A stretch of 64,000 bases of DNA from Paraburkholderia eburnea (GCF_002917095.1 NZ_PQGA01000001.1:806001-870000), one strand, 5' to 3'. Shown: positions 39,167 through 48,236, counted from the first letter of the stretch. Numbers and translations are program-made. The notes: generated by a model not told the origin, from the sequence alone.

Positions 39167-39757
39167 TTAGTTGCGATACGGCGAAGGCATCGGCGGACGC
39201 GGCACGTCACCGCCACCGCGCGTGAAGGGCCGCAATGCGCCGCGCTCTTCGTTATAGCGTGCGACGTCTTCGCGAATGGAACCCGTGCGCACCGGCGAAT
39301 CGGCAGGCGGATGCGGCACTTGACGCGCCTCCGCGCTCACCGGCTGGATCGGACCGCGATAGCCGCCGAAGCCATTGCCATAAGGGTTGCTGCTGAAGCC
39401 GGGCGTTTCGTGGCGCTCCGCCTGACGGCCGCCGGAGGCGCCGCGCTCGCGCCAGCCGCCCTGGTCGGCCACGCGCATCGGTGCGATGCTGTTGCGACGG
39501 TTGCTCGCGCCAGCCTGCGTGCCGCCGCCGAAATGGCCACCGCCGCCCCAGCGCATGGGCGACGACTCGCGCATCATCGGCGCGCGTCCAAAACCACCGC
39601 CGCCGCCGTGAAAGCCGCCGCCATGAGACGCAAACGAGGGCTGGGCATGGGCGAGCGCGCAGAGGACCGCGAAACCGGCCCCCAACATCCACTGTCCCAT
39701 CCGTAACAACCCTGCGCGCATTGTGTCGATCACCTGCCCGACGATCCGCATGACCAC
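39167..39757 (-). CDS. Gly/His-rich exported protein of unknown function
   Basis: This protein is up to 196 residues, with a hydrophobic signal segment (LGAGFAVLCALAHA) and then a Gly-rich HGGGFHGGGGGFGR stretch, Arg/Ser/Pro-rich low-complexity sequence, and a short charged segment SIREDVARYNEERG before the end. ATGs at 39757, 39751 and 39721 are all in frame; 39721 gives the shortest signal peptide and may be the true start. No domain is recognised. It may be a cell-wall or peptide-binding surface protein as annotated in relatives. Confidence 0.6.
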   Translation of the reverse strand: MVMRIVGQVIDTMRAGLLRMGQWMLGAGFAVLCALAHAQPSFASHGGGFHGGGGGFGRAPMMRESSPMRWGGGGHFGGGTQAGASNRRNSIAPMRVADQGGWRERGASGGRQAERHETPGFSSNPYGNGFGGYRGPIQPVSAEARQVPHPPADSPVRTGSIREDVARYNEERGALRPFTRGGGDVPRPPMPSPYRN

Positions 39758-40289
39758 CCGCCATTCGGGCCATGGCGGGCCAGTTCCCGGAAAACGTGCG
39801 CCTCAATGCGTAACGATTGCCACCACAACGGTCTGCACAGGTTCCTTGACGGTAATTTATGGGCGCCCGCCCAGGGTGTCGAGCCAAAAAATGTTATGCC
39901 CTCGGAAGGGTTGTAACACCATGTTACTGCACGATTTTTCGGGTTTTGGAGGGTTGTCGGACGGGCCTGTTTCGTGCTCTTTCGAGCCGTGTTGGGCCTG
40001 TCATGGCGCGGCCTCCTGGCGCATCGCGATGCGCCTGTTTCGTCGTACTTGAGAAGCGGTCTTTTGCACGACGACCGGGCGAACAAACGGTAATCGACCG
40101 GCCGCAGTGACGCCTCGCGATATCCGCCCCATCATGCGCGGCGCTCATTAATCGATGTTTCGAATGAATTTGCTTTTTCAATGAGCTTGCGCCGACAATA
40201 GGGTTCCCACGGGGCTTCCCGATGACCCGCAGTGTGGCGTTCCACGACGCGCACCGCCAGGCGCCGACACGCGCACTTGAGATTGTCCG
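39758..40289. promoter_or_regulatory. Divergent intergenic region with an inverted repeat
   Basis: These 532 bases separate the Gly-rich protein gene and the SBF transporter. GTAACA-CCA-TGTTAC (39913-39927) is a perfect 6-bp inverted repeat with a 3-base spacer and may be an operator. AT-rich stretches near 40150-40200 could be the transporter promoter. No gene or RNA is recognised. Confidence 0.35.
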
Positions 40290-41336
40290 ATGGCACGTCC
40301 GAAATTCCTGCCCGATAACTTCACGCTCTGCCTCGTCGGCACCGTGATTCTCGCGAGCCTGCTGCCGGTGCACGGCCAGGCCGCCACCGCGTTCAACTGG
40401 CTCACCAATATCGCCGTGGGGCTGCTGTTCTTCCTGCACGGCGCCAAGCTCTCGCGCGAAGCGATCGTGGCGGGCGCCACGCACTGGCGGCTGCATCTCG
40501 TCGTGCTGGCGAGCACCTTCATCCTGTTTCCGGTGCTCGGGCTGGCGCTCAAGCCGGTGCTCTCGCCGCTCGTCACGCCCGCGCTCTATATGGGCGTGCT
40601 GTTCCTCTGCACCCTGCCTTCGACCGTCCAGTCGTCGATCGCCTTCACCTCGATCGCGCGCGGCAACGTGCCCGCAGCCGTGTGCAGCGCCTCGGCGTCG
40701 AGCCTGATCGGCATCTTCGTCACGCCCGCGCTCGTGAGTCTGGTGGTGACGAGCCAGACGGCCGGCGGCGGCTCGGCATGGCACACGGTCTGGAACATCG
40801 TGCTGCAACTGCTCGTGCCGTTCGTCGCGGGTCAATTGCTGCGGCCGGTGATCGGCGGCTGGATCGAGCGCAACCGCGGCGTGCTCAAATTCGTCGATCA
40901 GGGCTCGATCCTGTTCGTGGTGTACGGCGCGTTTTCCGAAGCGATCAACGAAGGCCTGTGGCATCACACGCCGCTCGCGGCGCTGGGCGGCCTGCTGATC
41001 GTCAACGCGGTGTTGCTCGCGCTCGCGCTGGGTATCACGATCTTCACGAGCAGGAAGCTCGGCTTCTCGCGCGCCGATCAGATCACGATCATTTTCTGCG
41101 GCTCCAAGAAGAGCCTCGCGGCCGGCGTGCCGATGGCGAAGGTGATCTTCGCGTCGAACGCCGTGGGCGCGGTCGTGCTGCCGCTCATGTTGTTCCACCA
41201 GATCCAGTTGATGGTGTGCGCGGCGCTCGCGCAGCGCTGGGGCGCGCGCGACATGAGCGCGGAACGCGCCGCCGATGCAGGCGACGAATCGCTCAATGGC
41301 GGCGAGCGCGGCGCGGCGGCGGCGGGGCGCAGATAA
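40290..41336 (+). CDS. Bile acid:sodium symporter family (SBF-like) transporter
   Basis: This 348-residue inner-membrane protein has about ten hydrophobic segments. Family elements are LTNIAVGLLFFLHGAKLSREAI, FLCTLPSTVQSSIAFTSIARGN (the crossover-helix region) and IIFCGSKKSLAAGVPMAKVIF. It belongs to the SBF-like (YfeH/P7-type) group of secondary transporters for organic anions. The last ~35 residues are polar and Gly/Ala-rich. No strong ribosome site precedes the ATG. It is a single gene with no linked enzymes to hint at the substrate. Confidence 0.88.
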   Translation: MARPKFLPDNFTLCLVGTVILASLLPVHGQAATAFNWLTNIAVGLLFFLHGAKLSREAIVAGATHWRLHLVVLASTFILFPVLGLALKPVLSPLVTPALYMGVLFLCTLPSTVQSSIAFTSIARGNVPAAVCSASASSLIGIFVTPALVSLVVTSQTAGGGSAWHTVWNIVLQLLVPFVAGQLLRPVIGGWIERNRGVLKFVDQGSILFVVYGAFSEAINEGLWHHTPLAALGGLLIVNAVLLALALGITIFTSRKLGFSRADQITIIFCGSKKSLAAGVPMAKVIFASNAVGAVVLPLMLFHQIQLMVCAALAQRWGARDMSAERAADAGDESLNGGERGAAAAGRR

Positions 41337-41632
41337 GGCTTCGCGCAACCCACATCGCTCGCGGGGGACCGGTTCTACACCGTTCCCCGCTCGCGCCTGC
41401 CCCGCCTCACCCCGCTTTTGCGCATCGAACGGCAACCCTCGCCGCTTCGGGCTTTCCCCCGCCTCCCGTCGGTCTCCCGTTTGTAGAACACCTACAAACA
41501 ACAACAGACCATCGCGCAAACGTTGGCCTACCCAACCCGCATCGCTTTTCCTCGAAGTGTCATTAAAAGTTCATTTAATTGTCCGAACCTGCTGCCGATA
41601 TTCCCGTCGTTAAAGCCATCCTGGCTCTACCC

Positions 41633-43567
41633 ATGTCAGCACGCGCGTCCACGCCGCCCGCCCCAACGATCGCCGGTGGCGCCCCGCTCTCGACCAGCAT
41701 CGAGGCATTGATCGCTCAACGCCAGTTGCGCGCCGTTTTCCAGCCGATCGTCGATTTCGACGATAGTGCGATCCTCGGTTATGAGGGACTCATTCGCGGT
41801 CCGGCCGGCTCGCCGCTCGAGTCGCCCGCCGCGCTGTTCGCGCATGCCGCCGAGGCAGGCTGCGCCATCGCGCTCGAACACGCCGCCGCCGAAGTCTGCA
41901 TCGACGCCTTCACGCAGCTCGGCTGCAACGGCAAGCTGTTCCTGAACTTCAGCGCGAGCGCGCTGGGCCAGTTGGCCAGCATGGGCGTCGAAACACTGTT
42001 CGCGCGCATCGACGCCCATCGCATCGTGATCGAGCTGACCGAGCAAAGCGCCATCGCCGATCTGCGCAATTTCGCGCCGGTGGTCGCGGCCTTGCGCGCA
42101 GCGGGCGCGCAATTCGCGCTCGACGATTACGGCAGCGCCAATGCCAGCATGAACGTGTGGGTGCAGTTGCAGCCCGACGTCGTGAAGATCGATCGCTTCT
42201 TCATCCAGGACATCGCCAACAGCGCGCTCAAGTTCGAAGCCGTGCGCGCCATGCAGCATTTCGCCCAGGCGAGCGGCGCGCGGCTGGTGGCCGAAGGCAT
42301 CGAAAACGAGGCCGATCTGCTGGTGCTGCGCGACATGGGCATCGAAAGCGGCCAGGGCTTCTTCCTGGGCCGCCCCGACGCGCAGCCGCCGCGCAAGCTC
42401 GACGAGCGCACGCGCGCCGCGATCAGCGCGCAGCACATCGCGGTGTTTCCCGAGCTCACGCGCAACAGCGGCGCGAGTCCGGGCGGCGGCGCGCCGGCGC
42501 AGAAGATGAAGGTGAATGCGCCCGCGCTGCCGCGCCGCGCGACCAATAACGACGTGCTCGACCTCTTCACCCGGATGCCCGATCTGCATGCGGTGGCCGT
42601 CGTCGAGGGCGAAACGCCCGTTGCGCTCATCAACCGGCGCGCGTTCATGGACCGCTACGCGCTGCCCTATCACCGCGAGTTGTTCGGCAAGAAGGCCTGT
42701 CTGCAATTCGCCAACGCGCAGCCGGTGCTGATCGAACAATCGATGAGCGTCGAGCAGATGGCTGCGCTGCTCGCCAGCGACGATCAACGCTATCTGGCCG
42801 ATGGTTTCGTCATCACCGACAACGGCCGTTACGCGGGACTCGGCACCGGCGAGAGTCTCGTGCGCGCGGTCACCGAGGTGCGCATCCAGGCGGCGCGATA
42901 CGCGAATCCGCTCACGTTTTTACCCGGCAATATCCCGATCAGCTCGCATATCGAGCGGCTGCTGTCGCACGACTCGGGCTTTCACGCGTGCTACGTCGAT
43001 CTCAACCAGTTCAAGCCGTTCAACGATCAGTACGGCTACTGGCAGGGCGACGAGGTGCTGAAGCTCGCAGCCCAAGTATTGGCCGACGCGTGCGACCCGA
43101 CGCGCGACTTTCTCGGCCACGTCGGCGGCGACGATTTCCTGATCCTGTTCCAGAGCGAGACGTGGCACGAGCGCGCGAGCCACGCCATCGAAACGTTCAA
43201 CGCCCAGGCGCTGCGCTTTTACGCGAGCGCCGACCGGCTCGCGGGCGGCATCCACGGCGAGGACCGCCACGGTAATCCGACCTTCTTCGGCTTCGTGACG
43301 ATGGCGATCGGCTGCGTGCGCATCGCGGCGGGCGAAGGCGCGCAGCACCGCAGCGAAGCGATCGCGTCGCTGGCCGCCATCGCCAAGCGCCGCGCCAAAC
43401 AGGAGGCGACGGGACTCGTGGTGATCGACGGCCGCGAGAGCGCGCAATTGCTGCCCGCCCGCTCGCACGGCGAGGTCTACGCCGAGGCGCAGCTCGCAAT
43501 TCCCACGATTCACACGATTCCCGCGACAGCCGCGACAACCACGTTTGCACGCGAGACGCACGAATAA
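41633..43567 (+). CDS. EAL - CBS pair - GGDEF protein (c-di-GMP signalling)
   Basis: This 644-residue cytosolic protein has an unusual domain order. The EAL phosphodiesterase domain (about 20-255) has YEGLIRG, LNFSASAL, ELTEQS, LDDYGSAN, VKIDRFF, EGIENEADL and GQGFFLGRP, so the metal and base residues look kept. A CBS-pair-like region (about 300-430) follows. The GGDEF domain (about 445-600) carries GGDDF at 498-502 and lacks the RxxD inhibitory site five residues before it. Net activity may be phosphodiesterase with a sensory CBS pair. ATG 41633 is preferred; an upstream TTG at 41579 would add 18 residues. Confidence 0.85.
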   Translation: MSARASTPPAPTIAGGAPLSTSIEALIAQRQLRAVFQPIVDFDDSAILGYEGLIRGPAGSPLESPAALFAHAAEAGCAIALEHAAAEVCIDAFTQLGCNGKLFLNFSASALGQLASMGVETLFARIDAHRIVIELTEQSAIADLRNFAPVVAALRAAGAQFALDDYGSANASMNVWVQLQPDVVKIDRFFIQDIANSALKFEAVRAMQHFAQASGARLVAEGIENEADLLVLRDMGIESGQGFFLGRPDAQPPRKLDERTRAAISAQHIAVFPELTRNSGASPGGGAPAQKMKVNAPALPRRATNNDVLDLFTRMPDLHAVAVVEGETPVALINRRAFMDRYALPYHRELFGKKACLQFANAQPVLIEQSMSVEQMAALLASDDQRYLADGFVITDNGRYAGLGTGESLVRAVTEVRIQAARYANPLTFLPGNIPISSHIERLLSHDSGFHACYVDLNQFKPFNDQYGYWQGDEVLKLAAQVLADACDPTRDFLGHVGGDDFLILFQSETWHERASHAIETFNAQALRFYASADRLAGGIHGEDRHGNPTFFGFVTMAIGCVRIAAGEGAQHRSEAIASLAAIAKRRAKQEATGLVVIDGRESAQLLPARSHGEVYAEAQLAIPTIHTIPATAATTTFARETHE

Positions 43568-43585
43568 CGCCGCAGCCGCACGCAC

Positions 43586-43625
43586 CAAAAAGGCCGGCGC
43601 GAACCACTTCGCGCCGGCCTTTTTC
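43586..43625. terminator. Bidirectional terminator
   Basis: AGGCCGGCGCGAA (43591-43603) pairs perfectly with TTCGCGCCGGCCT (43608-43620) around a 4-base loop, with A-run and T-run flanks. It ends the EAL-CBS-GGDEF gene and can also serve the convergent DUF3309 gene. Confidence 0.9.
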
Positions 43626-43655
43626 GTTCTCCACCGCGAGCCATGGCCTGTGCCG

Positions 43656-43811
43656 CTAGATGGTCCCCATCAACACGAGCACGACCACGACGATGACGAC
43701 GACCCCGAGCGTGCCGGATGGCGCGTAGCCCCATGAGCGGCTGTGAGGCCAGGCAGGAAAAGCGCCGATCAGCAGCAGGATCAGAATAACCAGAAGCAAG
43801 GTGCCGAGCAT
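43656..43811 (-). CDS. DUF3309 family small membrane protein
   Basis: This is a 51-residue protein with two hydrophobic segments, MLGTLLLVILILLLIGAF at the start and GVVVIVVVVLVLMG near the end, joined by PAWPHSRSWGYAPSG. This pattern (P-x-W-x-H-S-x-x-W-G-Y-x-P-S-G) is the DUF3309 signature. It probably sits as a hairpin in the inner membrane. The function is unknown. It is too short for usual gene-length cut-offs. Its 3' end faces the terminator at 43586-43625, which can end it on the minus strand. Confidence 0.82.
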   Translation of the reverse strand: MLGTLLLVILILLLIGAFPAWPHSRSWGYAPSGTLGVVVIVVVVLVLMGTI

Positions 43812-43955
43812 GATGCCCCCGTACGGTTCGAAAGATGACTCGACTCGTCGCGCAAACCGCGTTCCCGGCGGTCCTGTTTATCTGCTTTTACTAAACAAGT
43901 AAATTTACGTTTATCTACGCATTTACGGGTATTTACTGGGGCTTTATAGCCTGAC

Positions 43956-43989
43956 ACAACGTTGTTCTCCCATGTTTTTACTATACAAT
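43956..43989 (+). promoter_or_regulatory. Promoter and candidate operator of the LacI-AGE-PfkB operon
   Basis: TTGTTC (43962-43967) and TACAAT (43984-43989), 16 bases apart, form a good sigma-70 promoter 44 bases before the LacI ATG. The perfect palindrome ACAACGTTGT (43956-43965) overlaps the -35 box; a central CG in a symmetric site is typical of LacI-family operators, so self-repression is likely. Confidence 0.6.
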
Positions 43990-44033
43990 CGCCGCAAAGC
44001 TGACCATGACGCTTGCAGGCAAGAACAGGAACC

Positions 44034-45089
44034 ATGGGGACAACCATTCGCGACGTCGCGCAGGCGGCCAACGTGTCGATCGGCACGGTCTCCCGCGCGC
44101 TCAAAAACCAGCCCGGCCTTTCCGAGGCCACGCGCACGCGCATCGTCGAAATCGCGCGCTCGCTCGGCTATGACAGCGCGCAACTGCGCCAGCGCATTCG
44201 CCGCCTCACCTTCCTGCTGCATCGTCAGCACAACAATTTTTCCGCCAGCCCGTTCTTCTCGCACGTCCTGCATGGCGTCGAGGAAGCCTGCCGCGAGCAC
44301 GCCATCGTGCCCGCGCTGCTCACCGCCGGCCCCGCCGACGACACCATCCAGCAACTGCGCCTGCACGCGCCCGATGCAATCGCCGTGGCAGGTTTCGTCG
44401 AGCCGGAAACCCTGGGTGCGCTGGTCGCGCTGCAACGTCCGCTCGTGCTGATCGACCTCTGGGCGGCCGGCCTGCGCTCGGTGAATATCGACAACGCCGC
44501 GGGCGCCGCGCTCGCCATGCGCCATCTGTTCGGCATGGGACGGCGGCGCGTGGCGTTCATCGGCGGGTCGCTCGCGCACTACAGCATCGCGCAGCGCGCG
44601 CTCGGTTACCGGCGCGCCTTCTTCGAAGCCGGGCTGCTGTTCGATCCGTCGCTCGAAACGACCATCGACGGCGGCCTCGATCCCGACACCGGCGCGGCGC
44701 AGGCGATGCAACGCCTGCTCGACGCGGCGCGGGCGCGCGGCGATGCGCCGCCCGACGCCGTGTTCGCCTACAACGACGCCGCCGCGCTCGCCGCCCTGCG
44801 CGTGTGCCTGGCCAACGGCCTGCGCGTGCCCGAGGACGTGGCGATCATCGGCTTCGACGACATCGCGGGCGCCTCCCATGCCGCGCCGGCGCTTTCGACG
44901 ATTGCCGTCGACAAGGAAGCGCTCGGGCGGCGCGGCGTGGAACTGCTGCTCGAAGAAACGCCCGCGACGCCGGAGATCGTGCTGCCCGTGCGGCTGATCG
45001 CACGCGCGAGCACCGCCGCGAATCCAGACGATGCCAACGCGAGCGCCGCCACCCTGCAAGCGCTCGCCACCCAAGCCCAGTCAACCTGA
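44034..45089 (+). CDS. LacI family transcriptional regulator
   Basis: This 351-residue regulator has an N-terminal LacI helix-turn-helix with hinge at about 1-55 (TIRDVAQAANVSIGTVSRAL) and a periplasmic-binding-like sugar-sensing domain at about 58-325 (HHLFGMGRRRVAFIGG-type core; DAVFAYNDAAALAALR; IIGFDDIAGA). It is followed after 7 bases by the AGE-family isomerase and then a PfkB kinase, so it is probably the local sugar-responsive repressor. ATG 44034 has AGGA at 44027-44030; a TTG at 44013 is unlikely. Confidence 0.92.
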   Translation: MGTTIRDVAQAANVSIGTVSRALKNQPGLSEATRTRIVEIARSLGYDSAQLRQRIRRLTFLLHRQHNNFSASPFFSHVLHGVEEACREHAIVPALLTAGPADDTIQQLRLHAPDAIAVAGFVEPETLGALVALQRPLVLIDLWAAGLRSVNIDNAAGAALAMRHLFGMGRRRVAFIGGSLAHYSIAQRALGYRRAFFEAGLLFDPSLETTIDGGLDPDTGAAQAMQRLLDAARARGDAPPDAVFAYNDAAALAALRVCLANGLRVPEDVAIIGFDDIAGASHAAPALSTIAVDKEALGRRGVELLLEETPATPEIVLPVRLIARASTAANPDDANASAATLQALATQAQST

Positions 45090-45096
45090 GAACACC

Positions 45097-46431
45097 ATGA
45101 CGAAGCCCATCGACACCCAACACGCCAACGACAGCGCCAGCACCGCAGTTGCCAACGGCGCGCCCGCGGTCGCGAGCTTTCGCGACCGCGCGTTCCTGCT
45201 CGGCCATGTCGAGGACACGCTGCGCTTCTACGCGCCCAACGTGTACGACGCCTCGGGCGGCTTCTTCCACTACTTCCGCGACGACGGCTCGGTCTACAAC
45301 GCGCATTCGCGCCATCTGGTAAGCAGTTGCCGCTTTGTCTTCAACTACGCGATGGCGTATCGCGAATCCGGCGATCCGCAGCATCTCGAATACGCGCGCC
45401 ACGGCCTGCAGTTCCTGCGCGAGGCGCACTGGGACCCGCAGCATCAGGGCTACGACTGGGAGATCGACTGGCGCGACGGCAAGAAGCGCACGCTCGACGC
45501 CACGCGCCACTGCTACGGCCTCGCCTTCGTGCTGCTCGCGTACTCGCACGCGGCGATGGCCGGCATCGAGGAAGCGCGGCCGATGATCGGCGCGACCTTC
45601 GAGCTGATGGAGCACCGCTTCTGGGACGGCGCGGCGGGCCTCTACGCCGACGAAGCGAGCGCGGACTGGGTCGTGTCCGGCTATCGCGGCCAGAACGCCA
45701 ACATGCACACGACGGAGGCGCTGCTCGCGGCCTATGAGGCAAGCGGCCACCTCGTCTATCTCGACCGCGCGGAGCGCGTCGCGTCGAACATCACGCTGCG
45801 CCAGGCGAAGCTCTCGCAGGGTCTGGTGTGGGAACACTTTCACGCCGACTGGTCGGTGGACTGGCACTACAACGAAGAGGACAGCTCGAACATCTTCCGT
45901 CCGTGGGGCTTCCAGCCGGGCCATCAGACCGAATGGGCGAAGCTGCTGCTGATCCTCGAACGCCATCGTCCGCTGCCGTGGCTGCTGCCGCGCGCGATCG
46001 AACTGTTCGACGCCGCCATGGCGCGCGCCTGGGACAACGATCACGGCGGCCTCTACTACGGCTTCGGCCCGGACGGCACGGTCTGCGATCACGACAAATA
46101 CTTCTGGGTGCAGGCCGAAACCTTCGCGACGGCCGCGCTGCTCGGCAAGCGCACCGGCAACGAGCGTTTCTGGGACTGGTATGACGAGATCTGGCGTTAT
46201 AGCTGGGCGCATTTCGTCGATCATCGCTATGGCGCGTGGTATCGCATCCTCACCTGCGACAACCGCAAGTACAGCGACGAGAAAAGCCCCGCGGGCAAGA
46301 CCGACTATCACACGATGGGCGCATGCTACGAGGCGCTCAACGCGCTGCCGGGACGCGGCATGGCGCCGGTGATCGGGCGTGAAGCCGCGACTGAGCCCGA
46401 GGCTCGCGCGAACGGCACCGACGGCGCCTGA
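45097..46431 (+). CDS. AGE family epimerase/isomerase, probable D-mannose isomerase
   Basis: This is a 444-residue (alpha/alpha)6-barrel protein of the N-acylglucosamine 2-epimerase family. Recognisable parts are SSCRFVFNYAMAYRESG, the His-bearing DATRHCYGLAFVLLAYSHA and NMHTTEALLAAYEASG, then VDWHYNEEDSSNIFRPWGFQPGHQTEWAKLLL and KTDYHTMGACYEAL near the end. These His residues match the catalytic set of mannose isomerase/YihS-like enzymes. With a PfkB kinase next door, mannose to fructose conversion is the best guess; a 2-epimerase role for another sugar is possible. Confidence 0.85.
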   Translation: MTKPIDTQHANDSASTAVANGAPAVASFRDRAFLLGHVEDTLRFYAPNVYDASGGFFHYFRDDGSVYNAHSRHLVSSCRFVFNYAMAYRESGDPQHLEYARHGLQFLREAHWDPQHQGYDWEIDWRDGKKRTLDATRHCYGLAFVLLAYSHAAMAGIEEARPMIGATFELMEHRFWDGAAGLYADEASADWVVSGYRGQNANMHTTEALLAAYEASGHLVYLDRAERVASNITLRQAKLSQGLVWEHFHADWSVDWHYNEEDSSNIFRPWGFQPGHQTEWAKLLLILERHRPLPWLLPRAIELFDAAMARAWDNDHGGLYYGFGPDGTVCDHDKYFWVQAETFATAALLGKRTGNERFWDWYDEIWRYSWAHFVDHRYGAWYRILTCDNRKYSDEKSPAGKTDYHTMGACYEALNALPGRGMAPVIGREAATEPEARANGTDGA

Positions 46432-46445
46432 GCCATCGACACAAT

Positions 46446-46477
46446 CAGCAAACCCACAGCAAACCTGGCAGCAAACC
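46446..46477. repeat. Three short repeats between AGE and PfkB genes
   Basis: CAGCAAACC occurs three times (46446, 46457, 46469) at 11-12 base spacing in the 79-base gap. The near-helical period could reflect a protein-binding array, or simple slippage. Function unknown. Confidence 0.5.
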
Positions 46478-46510
46478 CGGTAGCGAAGGCAAACAGCGAA
46501 GGATCAAGCG

Positions 46511-47479
46511 ATGAGCACCTGCAGCACTGGCCCCGACTTCTCGTCCGGCTTTCCCGCGTTCATCTCGGCGGGCGACATCCTCACCGATCTCGTGCGCGGC
46601 GCAGCGCCCGAAGGCACTTCCGGCGTCCCCGGCACGGACTCGCACTGGCGCGCCCATCCCGGCGGCGCGGGCTGGAATGTCGCGCGCGCGGTCGCGCGGC
46701 TGGGCCTGCCCACGGCCTGCGCGGGTGCGCTCGGCACCGACAACTTCTCCGACGAACTCTGGAACGCGAGCGTCGCCGCCGGTCTCGACATGCGTTTCAT
46801 GCAGCGCGTCGAGCGCGCGCCGCTGCTCGCGATCGTGCATCAGACGCATCCGCCCGCGTACTACTTCATCGGCGACAACAGCGCCGATCTCGCCTTCGAT
46901 CCCGCGAAGCTGCCCGAAGGCTGGCGCGCGCACGCGAAGTGGGCGCACTTCGGCTGCATCAGCCTCGTGCGTCAACCGCTGGGCGAAACCCTCGCGACGC
47001 TCGCAGCCGACCTGCGCGCGCAAGACGTGAAGATCAGCTTCGACCCGAACTACCGCAACCTGATGGCGCACGGCTACGAGCCGATCCTGCACCGCATGGC
47101 CGCGCTCGCCGACCTCATCAAGGTCTCCGACGAAGACCTGCGTATGCTGTTCGCCGACAGGAGCGAGCCGCAAGCCATCGCGGCGATGCGCGCGCTGAAC
47201 CCGGCCGCGACGCTGCTGGTCACGCGCGGCGCGCAGGCCGCGACGCTCTACGTGGGCGACGAGATGTTCGAGGCCGCGCCGCCGCGCGTCGAAGTCGCCG
47301 ACACCGTGGGCGCGGGCGACGCGTCCATCGGCGGGCTGCTGTTCAGCCTGATGAGCACGCCGCAGCGCAGCTGGCCGCAGCACCTGGCGTTCGCCCTCGC
47401 AGCGGGCGCGGCCGCATGTCGCCGGCCCGGCGCGCATTCGCCGACGCTCGACGAAGTCGTCGCCTTGATCGCGGATTGA
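46511..47479 (+). CDS. PfkB family carbohydrate kinase, probable fructokinase
   Basis: This is a 322-residue ribokinase-fold sugar kinase. The first PfkB motif is in HPGGAGWNVARAVARLG (about 50-66). The second, DTVGAGDASIGGLLFSL (about 262-278), holds the catalytic Asp in GAGD. Its place after LacI and AGE isomerase suggests it phosphorylates the fructose made from mannose, feeding glycolysis. Substrate choice within PfkB cannot be proved by sequence. It is transcribed with the two genes before it. Confidence 0.87.
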   Translation: MSTCSTGPDFSSGFPAFISAGDILTDLVRGAAPEGTSGVPGTDSHWRAHPGGAGWNVARAVARLGLPTACAGALGTDNFSDELWNASVAAGLDMRFMQRVERAPLLAIVHQTHPPAYYFIGDNSADLAFDPAKLPEGWRAHAKWAHFGCISLVRQPLGETLATLAADLRAQDVKISFDPNYRNLMAHGYEPILHRMAALADLIKVSDEDLRMLFADRSEPQAIAAMRALNPAATLLVTRGAQAATLYVGDEMFEAAPPRVEVADTVGAGDASIGGLLFSLMSTPQRSWPQHLAFALAAGAAACRRPGAHSPTLDEVVALIAD

Positions 47480-47618
47480 ACCGCATTCGCGGGTTGTACG
47501 GGCGCGCGCCGTGCGCGGACGTTGCTGACACGAAAGCGCCGCGCCAGCGTCACGGGCGTGCCCCGCAGCCGCGCGATCAACGTGCTAGCATAAGTTTTCC
47601 TTGCGCGAGGAGCAGGCT

Positions 47619-47840
47619 ATGGAAGACGTCAGCTACACGAAGGGGATCTACACGGCAGTCGCCTCGGTGCGACCGATGAACGCCGGCCAGTATCAGGGCA
47701 TGGTCTCGCTGGCACGCGACGACGGCGAGGAGCTTGAAAACGCCCTCTACGAAGTCGATGCGGCCTCGGGCACGCCCGAAGAAGCGCTGGAGGAAGCCAA
47801 GGCGCTGGCGCATCGCCTTCTCGGCGAACTGGAGCTTTAA
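47619..47840 (+). CDS. Small acidic protein of unknown function
   Basis: This is a 73-residue acidic protein (MEDVSYTKGIYTAVASVRPMNAG...), with a C-terminal helix rich in Glu and Ala (GTPEEALEEAKALAHRLLGE). GAGGAGCAGG precedes the ATG. No signal peptide and no known domain. Codon use fits the genome and the product looks conserved in style with other Burkholderia small proteins. It is probably cytosolic. Confidence 0.65.
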   Translation: MEDVSYTKGIYTAVASVRPMNAGQYQGMVSLARDDGEELENALYEVDAASGTPEEALEEAKALAHRLLGELEL

Positions 47841-47990
47841 GGCTCACGCCGCAGTTACTTCCTCGCAGTACTTCCTGTATGCGCGCGCGGGGCGGCGACC
47901 CTGTCCCTCGCGCCGGTCCGGCGCCACACGATCAACGATCAGCCCATCCGGCGCGCGGCGAAGTCAGGCAACCACGGTCAGGAGGCCATC

Positions 47991-48236
47991 ATGACCGAGC
48001 AACTTTTCCTCTACGGCGTCTACGCCATTCACGTTCATCCGCTCGAACTACAGGGTGCGCGCTGGGACGCCGAATATCAGATCACGCATCGCGACAAGCC
48101 CGTCCAGCCGTGGATCACGATCGGCGGCAGCAGCGGCTTTCCGCAGAGCGCCGAGGCGATCGACGCGGCGCGCCGCCAGGCCATCGCCGATATCAATCAC
48201 GGCGCGGGCATTCCCAGGCCCCGCGCGTTTCCGTGA
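47991..48236 (+). CDS. Small conserved-type protein of unknown function
   Basis: This 81-residue protein begins MTEQLFLYGVYAIHVHPLEL and contains WDAEYQITHRDKPVQPWITIGG, then a helix EAIDAARRQAIADIN. It could be a single-domain alpha/beta protein. GGAGG lies about five bases before the ATG, a strong ribosome site. No motif allows a function. It is similar in size and orientation to the preceding gene, but 150 bases separate them. Confidence 0.65.
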   Translation: MTEQLFLYGVYAIHVHPLELQGARWDAEYQITHRDKPVQPWITIGGSSGFPQSAEAIDAARRQAIADINHGAGIPRPRAFP

